64,000 bases of DNA from Streptomyces cyaneochromogenes (lineage in GTDB: Bacteria > Actinomycetota > Actinomycetes > Streptomycetales > Streptomycetaceae). A program made the position numbers and the translations under genes. The notes under the pieces were generated by a model. The model was not told the DNA's origin, did not search any database, and worked only from the letters and a program-made list of their open reading frames with translations. This document shows, one piece after another, positions 34,207 to 42,144 of this stretch (its first letter is position 1; each line of letters begins with the position of its first letter). The stretch spans positions 3,286,001-3,350,000 of the forward strand of contig NZ_CP034539.1 in NCBI RefSeq assembly GCF_003963535.1, given 5' to 3'.

Positions 34207-34451
34207 ACGAGTCCCCCCAACCCGCCCCGGTCGGGGTCATCCTCGCGGTCGACCCCGACCGGTTCGCGGAAGTCGTCGAAGCCCTGCGGCGGGAGGGCCT
34301 GACGGTCACGGGCGAGCAGCCGATCCTCGGGACCCTCTCCGGCACCGTCCCGGAGGACCGGATACCGGCTTTGGAGGCGATCGACGGCGTCGAGTCCCTC
34401 GACCGCGAACTCACCATCCGCCTCCCCCCACCGGACTCGCCGATCCAGTGA
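34203..34451 (+). CDS. Small I9-propeptide-like protein coupled to the subtilase
   Basis: 82 residues starting at GTG within the subtilase stop (GTGA). The sequence (PVGVILAVDPDRFAEVVEAL, REGLTVTGEQPILGTLSGTV, EDRIPALEAIDGVESLDREL) predicts beta-alpha-beta-beta-alpha-beta, the ferredoxin-like fold of subtilisin propeptides and stand-alone I9 inhibitors. The final strand and acidic/Pro-rich tail are where such inhibitors enter the protease active site. It most likely chaperones or inhibits the subtilase in the cell. No paralogue is known to me; the call rests on fold pattern and coupling. Confidence 0.65.
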   Translation: MNESPQPAPVGVILAVDPDRFAEVVEALRREGLTVTGEQPILGTLSGTVPEDRIPALEAIDGVESLDRELTIRLPPPDSPIQ

Positions 34452-34457
34452 GACCGA

Positions 34458-34494
34458 GACGGTTGCCCCGGATCCTCGGACCGGGGCAACCGTC
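34458..34494. terminator. Perfect 14-bp bidirectional terminator hairpin
   Basis: GACGGTTGCCCCGG pairs perfectly with CCGGGGCAACCGTC around a nine-base loop. It sits in the 49-bp gap between the inhibitor-like gene and the convergent excalibur gene. Confidence 0.88.
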
Positions 34495-34500
34495 TGCCCG

Positions 34501-34974
34501 TCAGCTGTCGCAGCCCACCCCGTCGTTGTCGCGGTCCAGGTGGGAGGCGTAGCCGGGCTCGCCCCGGTGGACCGGGGCGGCACCGGCCGCACGGGCCTCG
34601 CTGCAGTTGGCGTAGTAGACGGCGTCGCCGGACGAGTCGCCGCTGTCGCCGGAGCCGGCACCGCTGTCGGCAGCGGGCGCCGCGGTGACCGTCCTGGTGA
34701 CCTTGATCGTCTTCGTGGCCGTCACGGTCGGCGCCGGTTCGGGTTCCTCCGCCGGCGCCGTCGCGGTCGCCGTGACCGTGACCGTGGGCCGCGGTGACGC
34801 CGCTGTCGGCTTCGCCTCGGTGTTCTTCGAGTCCTCGCCGGAGGTGCCGCCCGCGCCGATGCCCACGAAGAAGGCCAGGGCGAGCGCGGGCAGTACGTAG
34901 CGTTTCCGGGCCCATCCCGGCGCCGGGCGGTGAGGCGGCTGCGGCATGTGTGGTGCGGTGTACGGATTGGTCAT
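34501..34974 (-). CDS. Membrane-anchored excalibur calcium-binding domain protein
   Basis: 157 residues: a short cytoplasmic Pro-rich N-terminus, one transmembrane helix (about 28-43, VLPALALAFFVGIGAGG), a Thr/Pro/Glu-rich extracellular stalk (about 50-105), and a C-terminal excalibur domain. That domain carries YYANCSEARAAG and the closing HLDRDNDGVGCDS, a DxDxDGxxC calcium-type loop, with its two cysteines probably paired. Excalibur domains are found on cell-surface proteins; the role here is unknown. Monocistronic. Confidence 0.88.
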   Translation of the reverse strand: MTNPYTAPHMPQPPHRPAPGWARKRYVLPALALAFFVGIGAGGTSGEDSKNTEAKPTAASPRPTVTVTATATAPAEEPEPAPTVTATKTIKVTRTVTAAPAADSGAGSGDSGDSSGDAVYYANCSEARAAGAAPVHRGEPGYASHLDRDNDGVGCDS

Positions 34975-35065
34975 GTCATCCCCCCACTGGTGTTGCGTGA
35001 GGGGATGACCGTAAATCCCGTCCTCCGAATGTGGATGTGATGTGTCTATTTCGTGACCACTGTCG

Positions 35066-36223
35066 CTACGAGCGGAACGGCCCCGTCACCTCATAGGTGA
35101 TCCCGCCCGACGAACTGCCGCTCGTCCCCCGCTGGCTGGAGAAGTACAGCCGTGCCCCGTTCGGCGAGAACGCCGGGCCCGTGATCTCCGAGCTCGACTG
35201 GCCGTCGATGCGCAGGAACGTGGCGACGATGTCGTCCGGCGTGATCAGGCAGATCTCCATGTTGCCGCCGTCCTCGGCGACGAAGAGGTCGCCGGAGGAG
35301 GACCCGGTGATGTTGTCGACGCCGGTGAGGGGGGCCGTGCCGTTGACGAGGGAGTCGTCGTACGCCAACTCGTAGGTGCTGTTGGTGAGGTTGAGCTGCC
35401 AGACGCGGTTGTCGCCCTTGGTCGTGAACCAGACCGTGTCGTCGGCGTAGTGGCAACCCTCGCCGCCGTTGAAGGACTTGGAGCCCGAGACCTGGGAGCG
35501 GGTGGCGGTCGGGGAGCCGTCGGGGTCGGGGACGTTCGCCCAGCTGAAGGAGCCCGAGGTGCCGGAGCCCGCGACCATGACCTGGAGCGTGCCGGACGAC
35601 AGGTTGCCCCAGGTCGTCGGGACGAAGCGGTAGAAGCGGCCGTTGGACTCGTCCTCGGTCAGGTAGATCACCTGGCGCACCGGGTCGGCGGCGGCCGCCT
35701 CGTGCTTGAAGCGGCCCATCGCGTCCCGGCGGGTCGCCGCGTTGACGCCCCACGGGTCGGTCTCGTAGACGTAGCCGAGGGAGACCTCCTCGCAGGACAG
35801 CCAGGTGTTCCACGGGGTCTTGCCGCCGGCGCAGTTCTGCCGGGTGTTGGACAGGATGCGGTACGCGCCCGTGATCGCGCCGGTCGACGAGAACTTCACC
35901 GCGCTCGCGCCGCCGGACGGGTTGATCTCCGAGTTGGAGACGTAGATCCAGCCGCTGCCGTCGGCGTAGCAGGCGCCGCCGTCAGGGGCGTTGTGCCAGG
36001 TGTACGACGTTCCGGAGACCGTCTGGCCGGATCGGGCGATGACCCGGCTGGTGAAGCCGCTGGGGAGTCTGATGCCGTTGGCGTCGGGGGAGCCGAGCGG
36101 CCCGTAGGGGCTGGGGCCGGGCTGGGCGGGCGCGGCGTACGCGGCGCCGCGCCACAGGGTTCCGCCGAAGACGGCGGCAGAGCCGCCGAGGACGGCCGCA
36201 CGCAGGAGGTTACGACGTTCCAC
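35066..36223 (-). CDS. PhoX/DUF839-like Tat-exported protein
   Basis: 385 residues. A twin-arginine signal (ERRNLLRAAVLGGSAAVFGG) ends near AAYAAPA. The mature part is a beta-propeller with PhoX-family segments WNTWLSCEEV, MGRFKHEAAAADP, VIYLTEDESNGRFYRF and FVAEDGGNMEICL. PhoX enzymes are Ca/Fe-dependent alkaline phosphatases; many actinobacterial DUF839 proteins are shorter and not shown to be phosphatases, so activity is uncertain. Start chosen at GTG 36223, five bases after GGAG; a GTG at 36229 is too close to it. Confidence 0.83.
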   Translation of the reverse strand: MERRNLLRAAVLGGSAAVFGGTLWRGAAYAAPAQPGPSPYGPLGSPDANGIRLPSGFTSRVIARSGQTVSGTSYTWHNAPDGGACYADGSGWIYVSNSEINPSGGASAVKFSSTGAITGAYRILSNTRQNCAGGKTPWNTWLSCEEVSLGYVYETDPWGVNAATRRDAMGRFKHEAAAADPVRQVIYLTEDESNGRFYRFVPTTWGNLSSGTLQVMVAGSGTSGSFSWANVPDPDGSPTATRSQVSGSKSFNGGEGCHYADDTVWFTTKGDNRVWQLNLTNSTYELAYDDSLVNGTAPLTGVDNITGSSSGDLFVAEDGGNMEICLITPDDIVATFLRIDGQSSSEITGPAFSPNGARLYFSSQRGTSGSSSGGITYEVTGPFRS

Positions 36224-36229
36224 TCTCAC

Positions 36230-36711
36230 TCCAAGAGGTGGAGTACCGCCCCGCCGCCGGTCGGCGGCGGGGGTCGTGCCTGTGGGGCGGCATGGAACCT
36301 AGGGCCGCATGGTGGACGGGCCGTGGCCAACGCATGACCATCGGACGGCGTGCCTGGGTGCTGCCTAAGTACCGCCCACGAGTGCTCAGTTGAGTGCTAC
36401 CCGCGCGCACTCCCCGGAGTGCAGCCACCTATATGCGCCCCTCGCGTGGCCTCGCGGGTTGCGCCCGCCCGAGTACCGCCGCGGCCATCCGCACTCCTGA
36501 ACTCACCCACGCGCATGGGCCCTCCCGAGTGCCGCGGCCCGCCTGCACCCCGTAAGCACGGCCGCGCGTATCCGCCCCCCTGGAGCCCCGCCGCGCGCAT
36601 GCGCCCCCCAACACCCCGGCCCGCCGGCACCCCCTCAGTACGGCCCCCCGCACGCACCCCCCTACGTACGGCAACCCGCACACACCCCCTGAGCACCACC
36701 CCCGCGCCCCC
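36230..36711. other. 482-bp intergenic region dominated by a decayed tandem repeat
   Basis: Upstream side of the PhoX-like gene and downstream side of the sensor kinase gene. A G/C hairpin (CCGCCGCCGG, CCGGCGGCGG type) occurs near 36253-36275. From about 36392 the sequence becomes a C-rich degenerate tandem repeat, listed separately. No coding potential on either strand: the unit length varies by non-multiples of three. Confidence 0.6.
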
Positions 36712-36717
36712 TCACGC
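36392..36717. repeat. Degenerate ~27-bp tandem repeat array, about 12 units
   Basis: Units resembling GAGTACgGCCnCgCGCA followed by CCCCCT begin at 36392, 36417, (36444), 36471, 36499, 36527, 36552, 36583, 36610, 36636, 36664 and 36691. Spacings are 25-31, mostly 26-28. The plus strand is strongly C-rich. It ends at the stop codon of the sensor-kinase gene. It resembles a decaying minisatellite, and its function is unknown. Confidence 0.7.
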
Positions 36718-38196
36718 CCGCAACGCCGGCACCCCCCGCTTCCGCTGCCCGGGCTTCTCGGGCGCCGGGCCATGCCCCTCGCGCGGCGCCTCCGCCGACG
36801 GCAGCCGGATCACCGCGTCCAGCCCGCCCGCGGCGGCCGCGTGCAGGCTCGCCTCGCCGCCGCTCGCGTGCGCGAGCCGTTGGACCAGGGACAGGCCCAG
36901 TCCCGTCCCGCCCTTGGGGGCGCCCGGCGCGCGCCAGAAGCGGTCGAAGGCGCGGGCGCACTGCTCCGGGGTCATACCGGGGCCCTCGTCGGTGATGTGC
37001 AGGTCGACCCAGGCGGGGCGGGCGTCGCGCAGGGCGCGGCGGGCCGGCACATGGAGTCGCAGTTCCATGGTCGCGGTGCTGTCGGACGGCGAGGCGCGCA
37101 GGGCGTTGGACAGCAGGTTGTCCACGATCTGCTCGACGCCACCGGGCACGGCGAGCACCGGACCCACGCTGCCCGCGAACAGCACCAGCGAGACCCGCTG
37201 CTTCTCGAAGAGCGGCTGCCAGGTACGGTGCCGTTCCGCGCAGATCGCCCCCACGTCGACCGGGCCGGGTGTCGCGGCGTTCTCCTCCAGGCGGGCCATC
37301 GCCAGCAGGCCCTCCACCATCCGCGAGAGCCGGTCCGTCTCGGTCACCGCCGCGGCGAGGCTGCCCCGGCCGCGGGCGGCGACGTTCGGCTCCAGGTTCT
37401 CCAGCCGCAGCCGCAGCGCCGCGAGCGGCGTTCTGAGCTGATGGGACGCCTCGCCCGCGAACGCGTGCTGGGCGTCGAGGAGATGGGCGAGCCGGGCGGC
37501 CGTACGGTTGAACGCGGCGGCCAGCGCCCGCACCTCGGGCGGGCCCTTCGTGATCGTCACCGGCGTGGCCACGCCGCCGTCCGCCAACTCGTGGGTGGCG
37601 AGCTCCAGTTCACGGATCGGACGGCCGGTCCAGCGGGCGATGGCGAACCCGACCACCGCGACCGCGGTGAGCACACCGAGCCCGCCGACGCCGAGCAGCA
37701 GCCAGACGTGATGGACGCGTTCGTGCACCGTCCGCGTCGGCAGCGTCAGCCATACGGCCCCCTGCAGCCCCGAGGTGTGCCGGATGGGCGCGGCGACCGA
37801 CAGGTACTCCACGCCGCCGATGGTCGACGTGCGCACGTCCACCGTGGAGGTGCCGTGCAGGGCGGCCGCGATGCCGGGGCGGGAGGCGAGGTTGGAGGAC
37901 ATGACCGCGGCCAGGGGGTGCGAGGTGGCGAGCAGGGCACCCGAGGCGTCCACGACCACGACCTTCCCGCCGACGCGCTCGGCGCAGTGGATCACCCGGC
38001 GCGGCAGGTCCCGCTCCGCCCGCCCCGCGCTGAGGGACAGCGAGGCGTACGCCGACACCGACTCGGCCTCGTCCTTCGCCGCGCTCACCACCCGCTCCCG
38101 CTCACTGCGCGAGTACACGTAGCCCAGCGGGATCTCCAGGCAGACCAGGACGAGCGCGGCGAGGCTCAGATAGCTGAGCAGCAGCCGGCGGGTCAC
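36712..38196 (-). CDS. Two-component sensor histidine kinase
   Basis: 494 residues: membrane helix near residues 3-22, an extracytoplasmic sensor region (about 30-165), a second helix (about 170-195, LLGVGGLGVLTAVAVVGFAIA), HAMP, then HisKA and HATPase. H-box EASHQLRTPLAALR, N-box DNLLSNALRASP, G1 DEGPGM and G2 GGTGLGLSL are all present. It starts at GTG within the regulator's stop (GTGA overlap), so the pair is co-translated. Signal unknown. The C-terminal tail (EKPGQRKRGVPALRA) runs up to the tandem repeat array. Confidence 0.93.
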   Translation of the reverse strand: MTRRLLLSYLSLAALVLVCLEIPLGYVYSRSERERVVSAAKDEAESVSAYASLSLSAGRAERDLPRRVIHCAERVGGKVVVVDASGALLATSHPLAAVMSSNLASRPGIAAALHGTSTVDVRTSTIGGVEYLSVAAPIRHTSGLQGAVWLTLPTRTVHERVHHVWLLLGVGGLGVLTAVAVVGFAIARWTGRPIRELELATHELADGGVATPVTITKGPPEVRALAAAFNRTAARLAHLLDAQHAFAGEASHQLRTPLAALRLRLENLEPNVAARGRGSLAAAVTETDRLSRMVEGLLAMARLEENAATPGPVDVGAICAERHRTWQPLFEKQRVSLVLFAGSVGPVLAVPGGVEQIVDNLLSNALRASPSDSTATMELRLHVPARRALRDARPAWVDLHITDEGPGMTPEQCARAFDRFWRAPGAPKGGTGLGLSLVQRLAHASGGEASLHAAAAGGLDAVIRLPSAEAPREGHGPAPEKPGQRKRGVPALRA

Positions 38197-39014
38197 GGCG
38201 AGGACACCTGCTGCCCGCCCGGATCGGTCTGCACCGCCAGCCGGAAGCCGACCCCGCGCAGCGTCTGGATCCACGCCGGGTCGCCCAACTTCCGCCGCAG
38301 CGAGGCGACATGGACGTCCAGCGTCTTGGTCGGACCCTCGTAGTGCGGATCCCACACCCGGTCCAGGATCTGCTGCCGGGAGTAGACCGCGCCCGGATCC
38401 TCGGCCAGCAGCGCCAGCAGCTCGAACTCCTTGGGCGTGAGGGCCACGGGCATCTCCCCGACCCAGACCTGCCGGGTGCGGCGGTCGACGACGAGGGGGC
38501 CGGGGGCGTACGCGGGCCGGGCCACGGTCTCGTCGTACGACGCGGGCGGCGCGGCCTCCTGCGCCGGGGGCGGCGCGATCTCGTACGACGGGGACGGCCC
38601 CGTTTCGTACGACGACCGCGGCAACGCGGCGGCCACCGGCTCCGCCACCGCCTCCGTGCGCTGGGTCCGCCGGGTCACCGCACGCACCCGGGCCACCAGC
38701 TCCCGCACGCTGAACGGCTTCGCCAGATAGTCGTCCGCCCCGAGCTCCAGCCCGAGCACCCGGTCGGCCTCCTCACCCCGCGCACTCAGGATGATGACCG
38801 GCACGTCCGAGACCTGCCGGATGCCGCGGCAGACGTCGATGCCGTCCATGTCCGGCAACCCGAGGTCGAGCAGGACGACATCGCCGTACGGCCTTCTCAA
38901 CCCCTCCGCGCCGGTGGTGACGTGATCCACCGTCAGGCCGAAGTTGCCCAGTCCCTCGGCGAGCGGTTCGGCGATCGTCTCGTCGTCCTCTATGAGCAGC
39001 ACTTGTATGCCCAT
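38193..39014 (-). CDS. OmpR-family response regulator with long linker
   Basis: 273 residues: receiver domain (LLIEDDE, phospho-acceptor Asp in VVLLDLGLPD, switch Ser/Thr in IILSARG, Lys in YLAKPFS), then a winged-helix DNA-binding domain (VALTPKEFELLALLAEDPGAVYSR, THK-type recognition segment KTLDVHVASLRRKLG). Odd: a ~55-residue linker rich in Pro/Ala/Ser/Tyr with a recurring S-Y-E/D-x motif (SSYETGPSPSYEIAPP and similar) replaces the usual 10-20 residues. ATG 39014 chosen because the receiver fold begins there. It is divergent from the carbonic anhydrase gene. Confidence 0.93.
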   Translation of the reverse strand: MGIQVLLIEDDETIAEPLAEGLGNFGLTVDHVTTGAEGLRRPYGDVVLLDLGLPDMDGIDVCRGIRQVSDVPVIILSARGEEADRVLGLELGADDYLAKPFSVRELVARVRAVTRRTQRTEAVAEPVAAALPRSSYETGPSPSYEIAPPPAQEAAPPASYDETVARPAYAPGPLVVDRRTRQVWVGEMPVALTPKEFELLALLAEDPGAVYSRQQILDRVWDPHYEGPTKTLDVHVASLRRKLGDPAWIQTLRGVGFRLAVQTDPGGQQVSSP

Positions 39015-39203
39015 GGGTCCCGTCTCTCGAATTAACAATCTCTGCCCTGAAGTCAACACGCTACAGTCGACAAGCGCTTTCATGGACGTGCGACAAAGAA
39101 TGGCCAATTCCTGGGCGCGCTCTGGCCTTCGCTTAACCTTCGTCTGGATCGGCCCCCTCTACGGTGTGTTGACCTGGCCGAACTCCCAGATGAGGAGAGA
39201 CCG

Positions 39204-39809
39204 TTGAAGGCATTGCTGGACCGCGCACGCTCGTTCAAGCGACGGGTTGATTTCGATAGCGGTGAATACCGGAAACTGGCCGACGGGCAATATCCCGAGG
39301 CACTCTTCATTACCTGCTCGGACTCACGGGTCATACCGGCCCTGATTACCGGCGCACGGCCCGGAGAGATATTCGAGCTGCGAAACGCGGGCAATATCGT
39401 CCCGCCGTACGGCAGCCCCGGCGCGTCCGGGGAGGCCGCCACCGTCGAGTACGCGTTGGAGGTGCTCGGCGTTCAGGACATCATCGTGTGCGGTCACTCA
39501 CACTGCGGTGCGATGGGGGCCCTGAAGTCGGGCGACGACCTCTCCTCGCTGCCCGGCGTGGACGCCTGGCTGCGACTGGCCCGCCCCGAACTGGCGTCGG
39601 TCCTCACCACCGCCACCGACGACCCGTCGCTGCCCGACGTGGCGCAGGGCAACGTCGTCAACCAGCTTGCCGTGCTGCGGACCTACCCGGTGGTGCGGCA
39701 GCGGCTGGACGCGGGGCGGCTGCGGCTGCACGGCTGGTACTACGAGGTCGACACCGGGCAGGTGCACGAGCTGGAGGGCGACGGTCTGTTCCGGGTGCAC
39801 AGCGGATGA
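39204..39809 (+). CDS. Beta-class carbonic anhydrase
   Basis: 201 residues. Zinc ligands C38, H98 and C101, with the Asp40-Arg42 dyad in CSDSRV, define a beta-carbonic anhydrase; H98 and C101 sit in CGHSHCGAMG. It interconverts CO2 and bicarbonate. TTG start, supported by GAGGAGA before it. The stop overlaps the SulP transporter start by four bases (ATGA), so enzyme and transporter are made together. Confidence 0.95.
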   Translation: MKALLDRARSFKRRVDFDSGEYRKLADGQYPEALFITCSDSRVIPALITGARPGEIFELRNAGNIVPPYGSPGASGEAATVEYALEVLGVQDIIVCGHSHCGAMGALKSGDDLSSLPGVDAWLRLARPELASVLTTATDDPSLPDVAQGNVVNQLAVLRTYPVVRQRLDAGRLRLHGWYYEVDTGQVHELEGDGLFRVHSG

Positions 39810-41581
39810 GCGGGGCGCATGCGCGCGGGCGTACGCGCACCAAGGGCGGTCCACCGAGGAGCGGGGCGGCCGGGGGGCCGCAACCGCCGAAGGCCGGGGC
39901 GGCGACCGGGGGGCCGCAACCGCCGAAGGGCGGGGGCGTCGGCGCTCCGGGTGGCAAGCTCGACCTCGCCAACGAGATCACCGCCTCCCTCGTCGTCTTC
40001 CTCGTCGCCCTGCCGCTGTGCATCGGCGTGGCCGTCGCCTCCGGCGTCCCCGCCGAACTCGGGATCATCTCCGGGGTGATCGGCGGTCTGGTGGTCGGCG
40101 CGGTGCGGGGCAGCACGCTCCAGGTCAGCGGGCCGGCCGCCGGGCTCGCCGCGCTGGTCGCGGAGACGGTGCTGGAGCACGGCGTGGCGATGCTCGGGGT
40201 GATCGTACTGTTCTCCGGCATCCTGCAGATCGTCCTCGGCGTCGTACGCCTCGGCCGGATGTTCCAGGCGATCTCCATCGCCGTGGTGCAGGGGATGCTG
40301 GCCGGCATCGGGCTCCCGCTGATGTTCAGCCAGGTCTACCCGATGTCCGACCACAAGGCCCCGGGCACGCCGATCGAGAACATGGCCGGGATACCGGACC
40401 TGTTCGCCGACATCCTCACCGACTCGCAGGCGATGATCGCCACGCTGCTCGGCGTCGTCACGATCGTGCTGAGCTTCCTGTGGAAGAAGGCGCCGGGCCC
40501 GGTCAAGAAGATCCCGGCCGCGCTGGTCGCGGTCGGCATCGGCATCGCGGTCGCCGCGCTGCCCGGCGTGGACGTCAAGACGCTCCAGGTCGGCAACCTG
40601 CTGGCGTCGGTGCAGCCGCCGGGCGCCGAGCAGTTCGCGGGCCTCGCCGACACCGCGGTCATCACCGCCATCCTCACCTTCACGGTCATCGCCTCCGCGG
40701 AGAGCCTGTTCACCGCGGCCGCCGTGGACCGTATGCACAGCGGCCCGCGCACCCGCTACAACACCGAGCTCATCGCCCAGGGGGCCGGCAACACGGTCGC
40801 GGGCGTCCTCGGTGCCCTCCCGATCACCGCGGTCGTCGCCCGCAGCTCGGCGAACGTCCAGGCCGGCGCGAAGACCCGCATCTCCCGCACCCTGCACGGA
40901 CTGTGGCTGCTGGCCTTCGCGCTGCTGCTGCCGCAGGTCCTGGCGCTGATCCCGATCTCGGTGCTGGCGGGCGTCCTCGTGCACAGCGGCTGGAAGCTGT
41001 TCGCGCCCGAGGAGTTCCCGAAGATGTGGCGGCAGGACCGGGGCGAGTTCGTCGTCATGACCGTGACGACACTGGTCATCGTGGCGACTGCCCTCCTCGA
41101 AGGCGTCCTGCTCGGCCTCGCGGCCGGGATCGTGCTGGCCGCCCTGCGGATGTCCCAGACGGTGATCCGGCAGCACATCGAGGAGGACACCGCGAAGGTC
41201 GTCATGGCCGGCAACGCGACGTTCCTGCGGCTGCCTCAGGTGATCGACGCGCTGGAGTCCGCGGCGGCCGCGGGCAAGCCCCGCATCCGCCTGAACCTGA
41301 CCGGCGTGACCCACCTGGACCACGCCTGCCGCAACCAGGTGGAGGAGTTCACGGCGCAGCAGCGGGGGCTGGGGCTGCGCGTGGAGCTGCTGATGCCGGG
41401 CCCGGCGAAGACGGAGCCCGCCGTCACCGCGGCACCCGAGCCGACACCGCCCCCGCGTCCGGCCGCACAGCCGGCCCCGAGCCCGGACGCCGAGTGGTTC
41501 TACCTGGACACGCGGCCGCTTCCCGGCGACTACGGCCACGGTTACGACGACCCTGTGGAGCGCCCGCCGCTCGTGAGGTGA
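39806..41581 (+). CDS. SulP-family anion transporter, probable bicarbonate uptake
   Basis: 591 residues: a basic, Gly/Pro-rich cytoplasmic N-terminus (1-50), a membrane domain of about 10-12 helices starting LANEITASLVVFLVALPLC, and a C-terminal STAS domain (about 455-545). The tail is Pro-rich. The N-terminus carries a 24-bp exact direct repeat (39870-39893 and 39906-39929, period 36), giving GGPQPPK twice. SulP proteins carry sulfate, bicarbonate or dicarboxylates. Co-translation with a carbonic anhydrase favours bicarbonate, by inference. Confidence 0.9.
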   Translation: MSGAHARGRTRTKGGPPRSGAAGGPQPPKAGAATGGPQPPKGGGVGAPGGKLDLANEITASLVVFLVALPLCIGVAVASGVPAELGIISGVIGGLVVGAVRGSTLQVSGPAAGLAALVAETVLEHGVAMLGVIVLFSGILQIVLGVVRLGRMFQAISIAVVQGMLAGIGLPLMFSQVYPMSDHKAPGTPIENMAGIPDLFADILTDSQAMIATLLGVVTIVLSFLWKKAPGPVKKIPAALVAVGIGIAVAALPGVDVKTLQVGNLLASVQPPGAEQFAGLADTAVITAILTFTVIASAESLFTAAAVDRMHSGPRTRYNTELIAQGAGNTVAGVLGALPITAVVARSSANVQAGAKTRISRTLHGLWLLAFALLLPQVLALIPISVLAGVLVHSGWKLFAPEEFPKMWRQDRGEFVVMTVTTLVIVATALLEGVLLGLAAGIVLAALRMSQTVIRQHIEEDTAKVVMAGNATFLRLPQVIDALESAAAAGKPRIRLNLTGVTHLDHACRNQVEEFTAQQRGLGLRVELLMPGPAKTEPAVTAAPEPTPPPRPAAQPAPSPDAEWFYLDTRPLPGDYGHGYDDPVERPPLVR

Positions 41582-41692
41582 GCGGACCCGCGCCATGGGC
41601 CCTCGAAGGAACAGGTTCCGGCTCGATGAACCCCCCGCGCCGCGGACCCGTCTCTCCTCGTGACCACCACACGCACAGGGGGAGCAGACACC

Positions 41693-41980
41693 TTGACGGG
41701 CAAGGACGTTGAGCAGACCGACGAGCGGGGTTACGGCCCGGGGCCCTGGTGGGCGGATCTCGGGACGTGGGGCGCCGTCGGACTGATCGCCTTCGGGTGC
41801 GCCGTGGCGGCGTGGGGCTTTCTCCGGCTGCCCGGCGCCCCGGAGGAGATGGCGACCGCCTACTACATGGCCGCCAAGATCGTCGCCGTCGGCCTCGTGG
41901 TCGCGGGAAGCTCCCTTCTGGGCCGCCGCTGCGACCGAGTCGCGGGTGGCGGGGGGACGCGCGAGACGGATCCTGCCTGA
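41693..41980 (+). CDS. Small two-helix membrane protein of unknown function
   Basis: About 95 residues with two membrane helices (about 22-41, WGAVGLIAFGCAVAAWGFL, and 57-76, AAKIVAVGLVVAGSSLLG) and a basic C-terminus. I do not recognise a family. TTG start chosen because GGGGGAG lies about eight bases upstream; a GTG at 41660 would add 11 residues without a ribosome site. It follows the SulP gene by 111 bases and is closed by a strong terminator, so it could be part of that transcript. Confidence 0.7.
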   Translation: MTGKDVEQTDERGYGPGPWWADLGTWGAVGLIAFGCAVAAWGFLRLPGAPEEMATAYYMAAKIVAVGLVVAGSSLLGRRCDRVAGGGGTRETDPA

Positions 41981-41984
41981 TGTG

Positions 41985-42019
41985 AGAGGGCGGCACCCCC
42001 GCACAGGGTGCCGCCCTCT
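41985..42019. terminator. Perfect 14-bp terminator hairpin
   Basis: AGAGGGCGGCACCC pairs with the downstream GGGTGCCGCCCTCT around a seven-base loop, and the final bases continue TT. It ends the carbonic anhydrase/SulP/small-protein transcript. Confidence 0.88.
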
Positions 42020-42087
42020 TTGGTGCACCGGAGTCGCCGCCCATCGGTCTTGAGGGTCGGGGACAGGCGACGACTCCGGAGTTCGGA

Positions 42088-42144
42088 GGCCGTAGGGCCT
42101 ATAAGTGGCCGTAGGGCCTATCGGTGGCCGTAGGGCCTATCGGT
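42088..42144. repeat. Three 19-bp tandem repeats covering the ppdK stop codon
   Basis: GGCCGTAGGGCCTATAAGT once, then GGCCGTAGGGCCTATCGGT twice, without gaps. The stop codon of ppdK (read on the minus strand) lies inside the third unit, and the other two units form its 3' flank. Each unit contains the short dyad AGGGCCT. Confidence 0.9.

Noticed and set aside
36392..36717. Possible CRISPR array
   Set aside because: Units are contiguous and degenerate, with no constant repeat alternating with unique spacers, and there are no cas genes in the window.
39159..39164. TACGGT as a -10 for the carbonic anhydrase operon
   Set aside because: No acceptable -35 lies at 16-19 bases, so the assignment is too weak to list as a feature.
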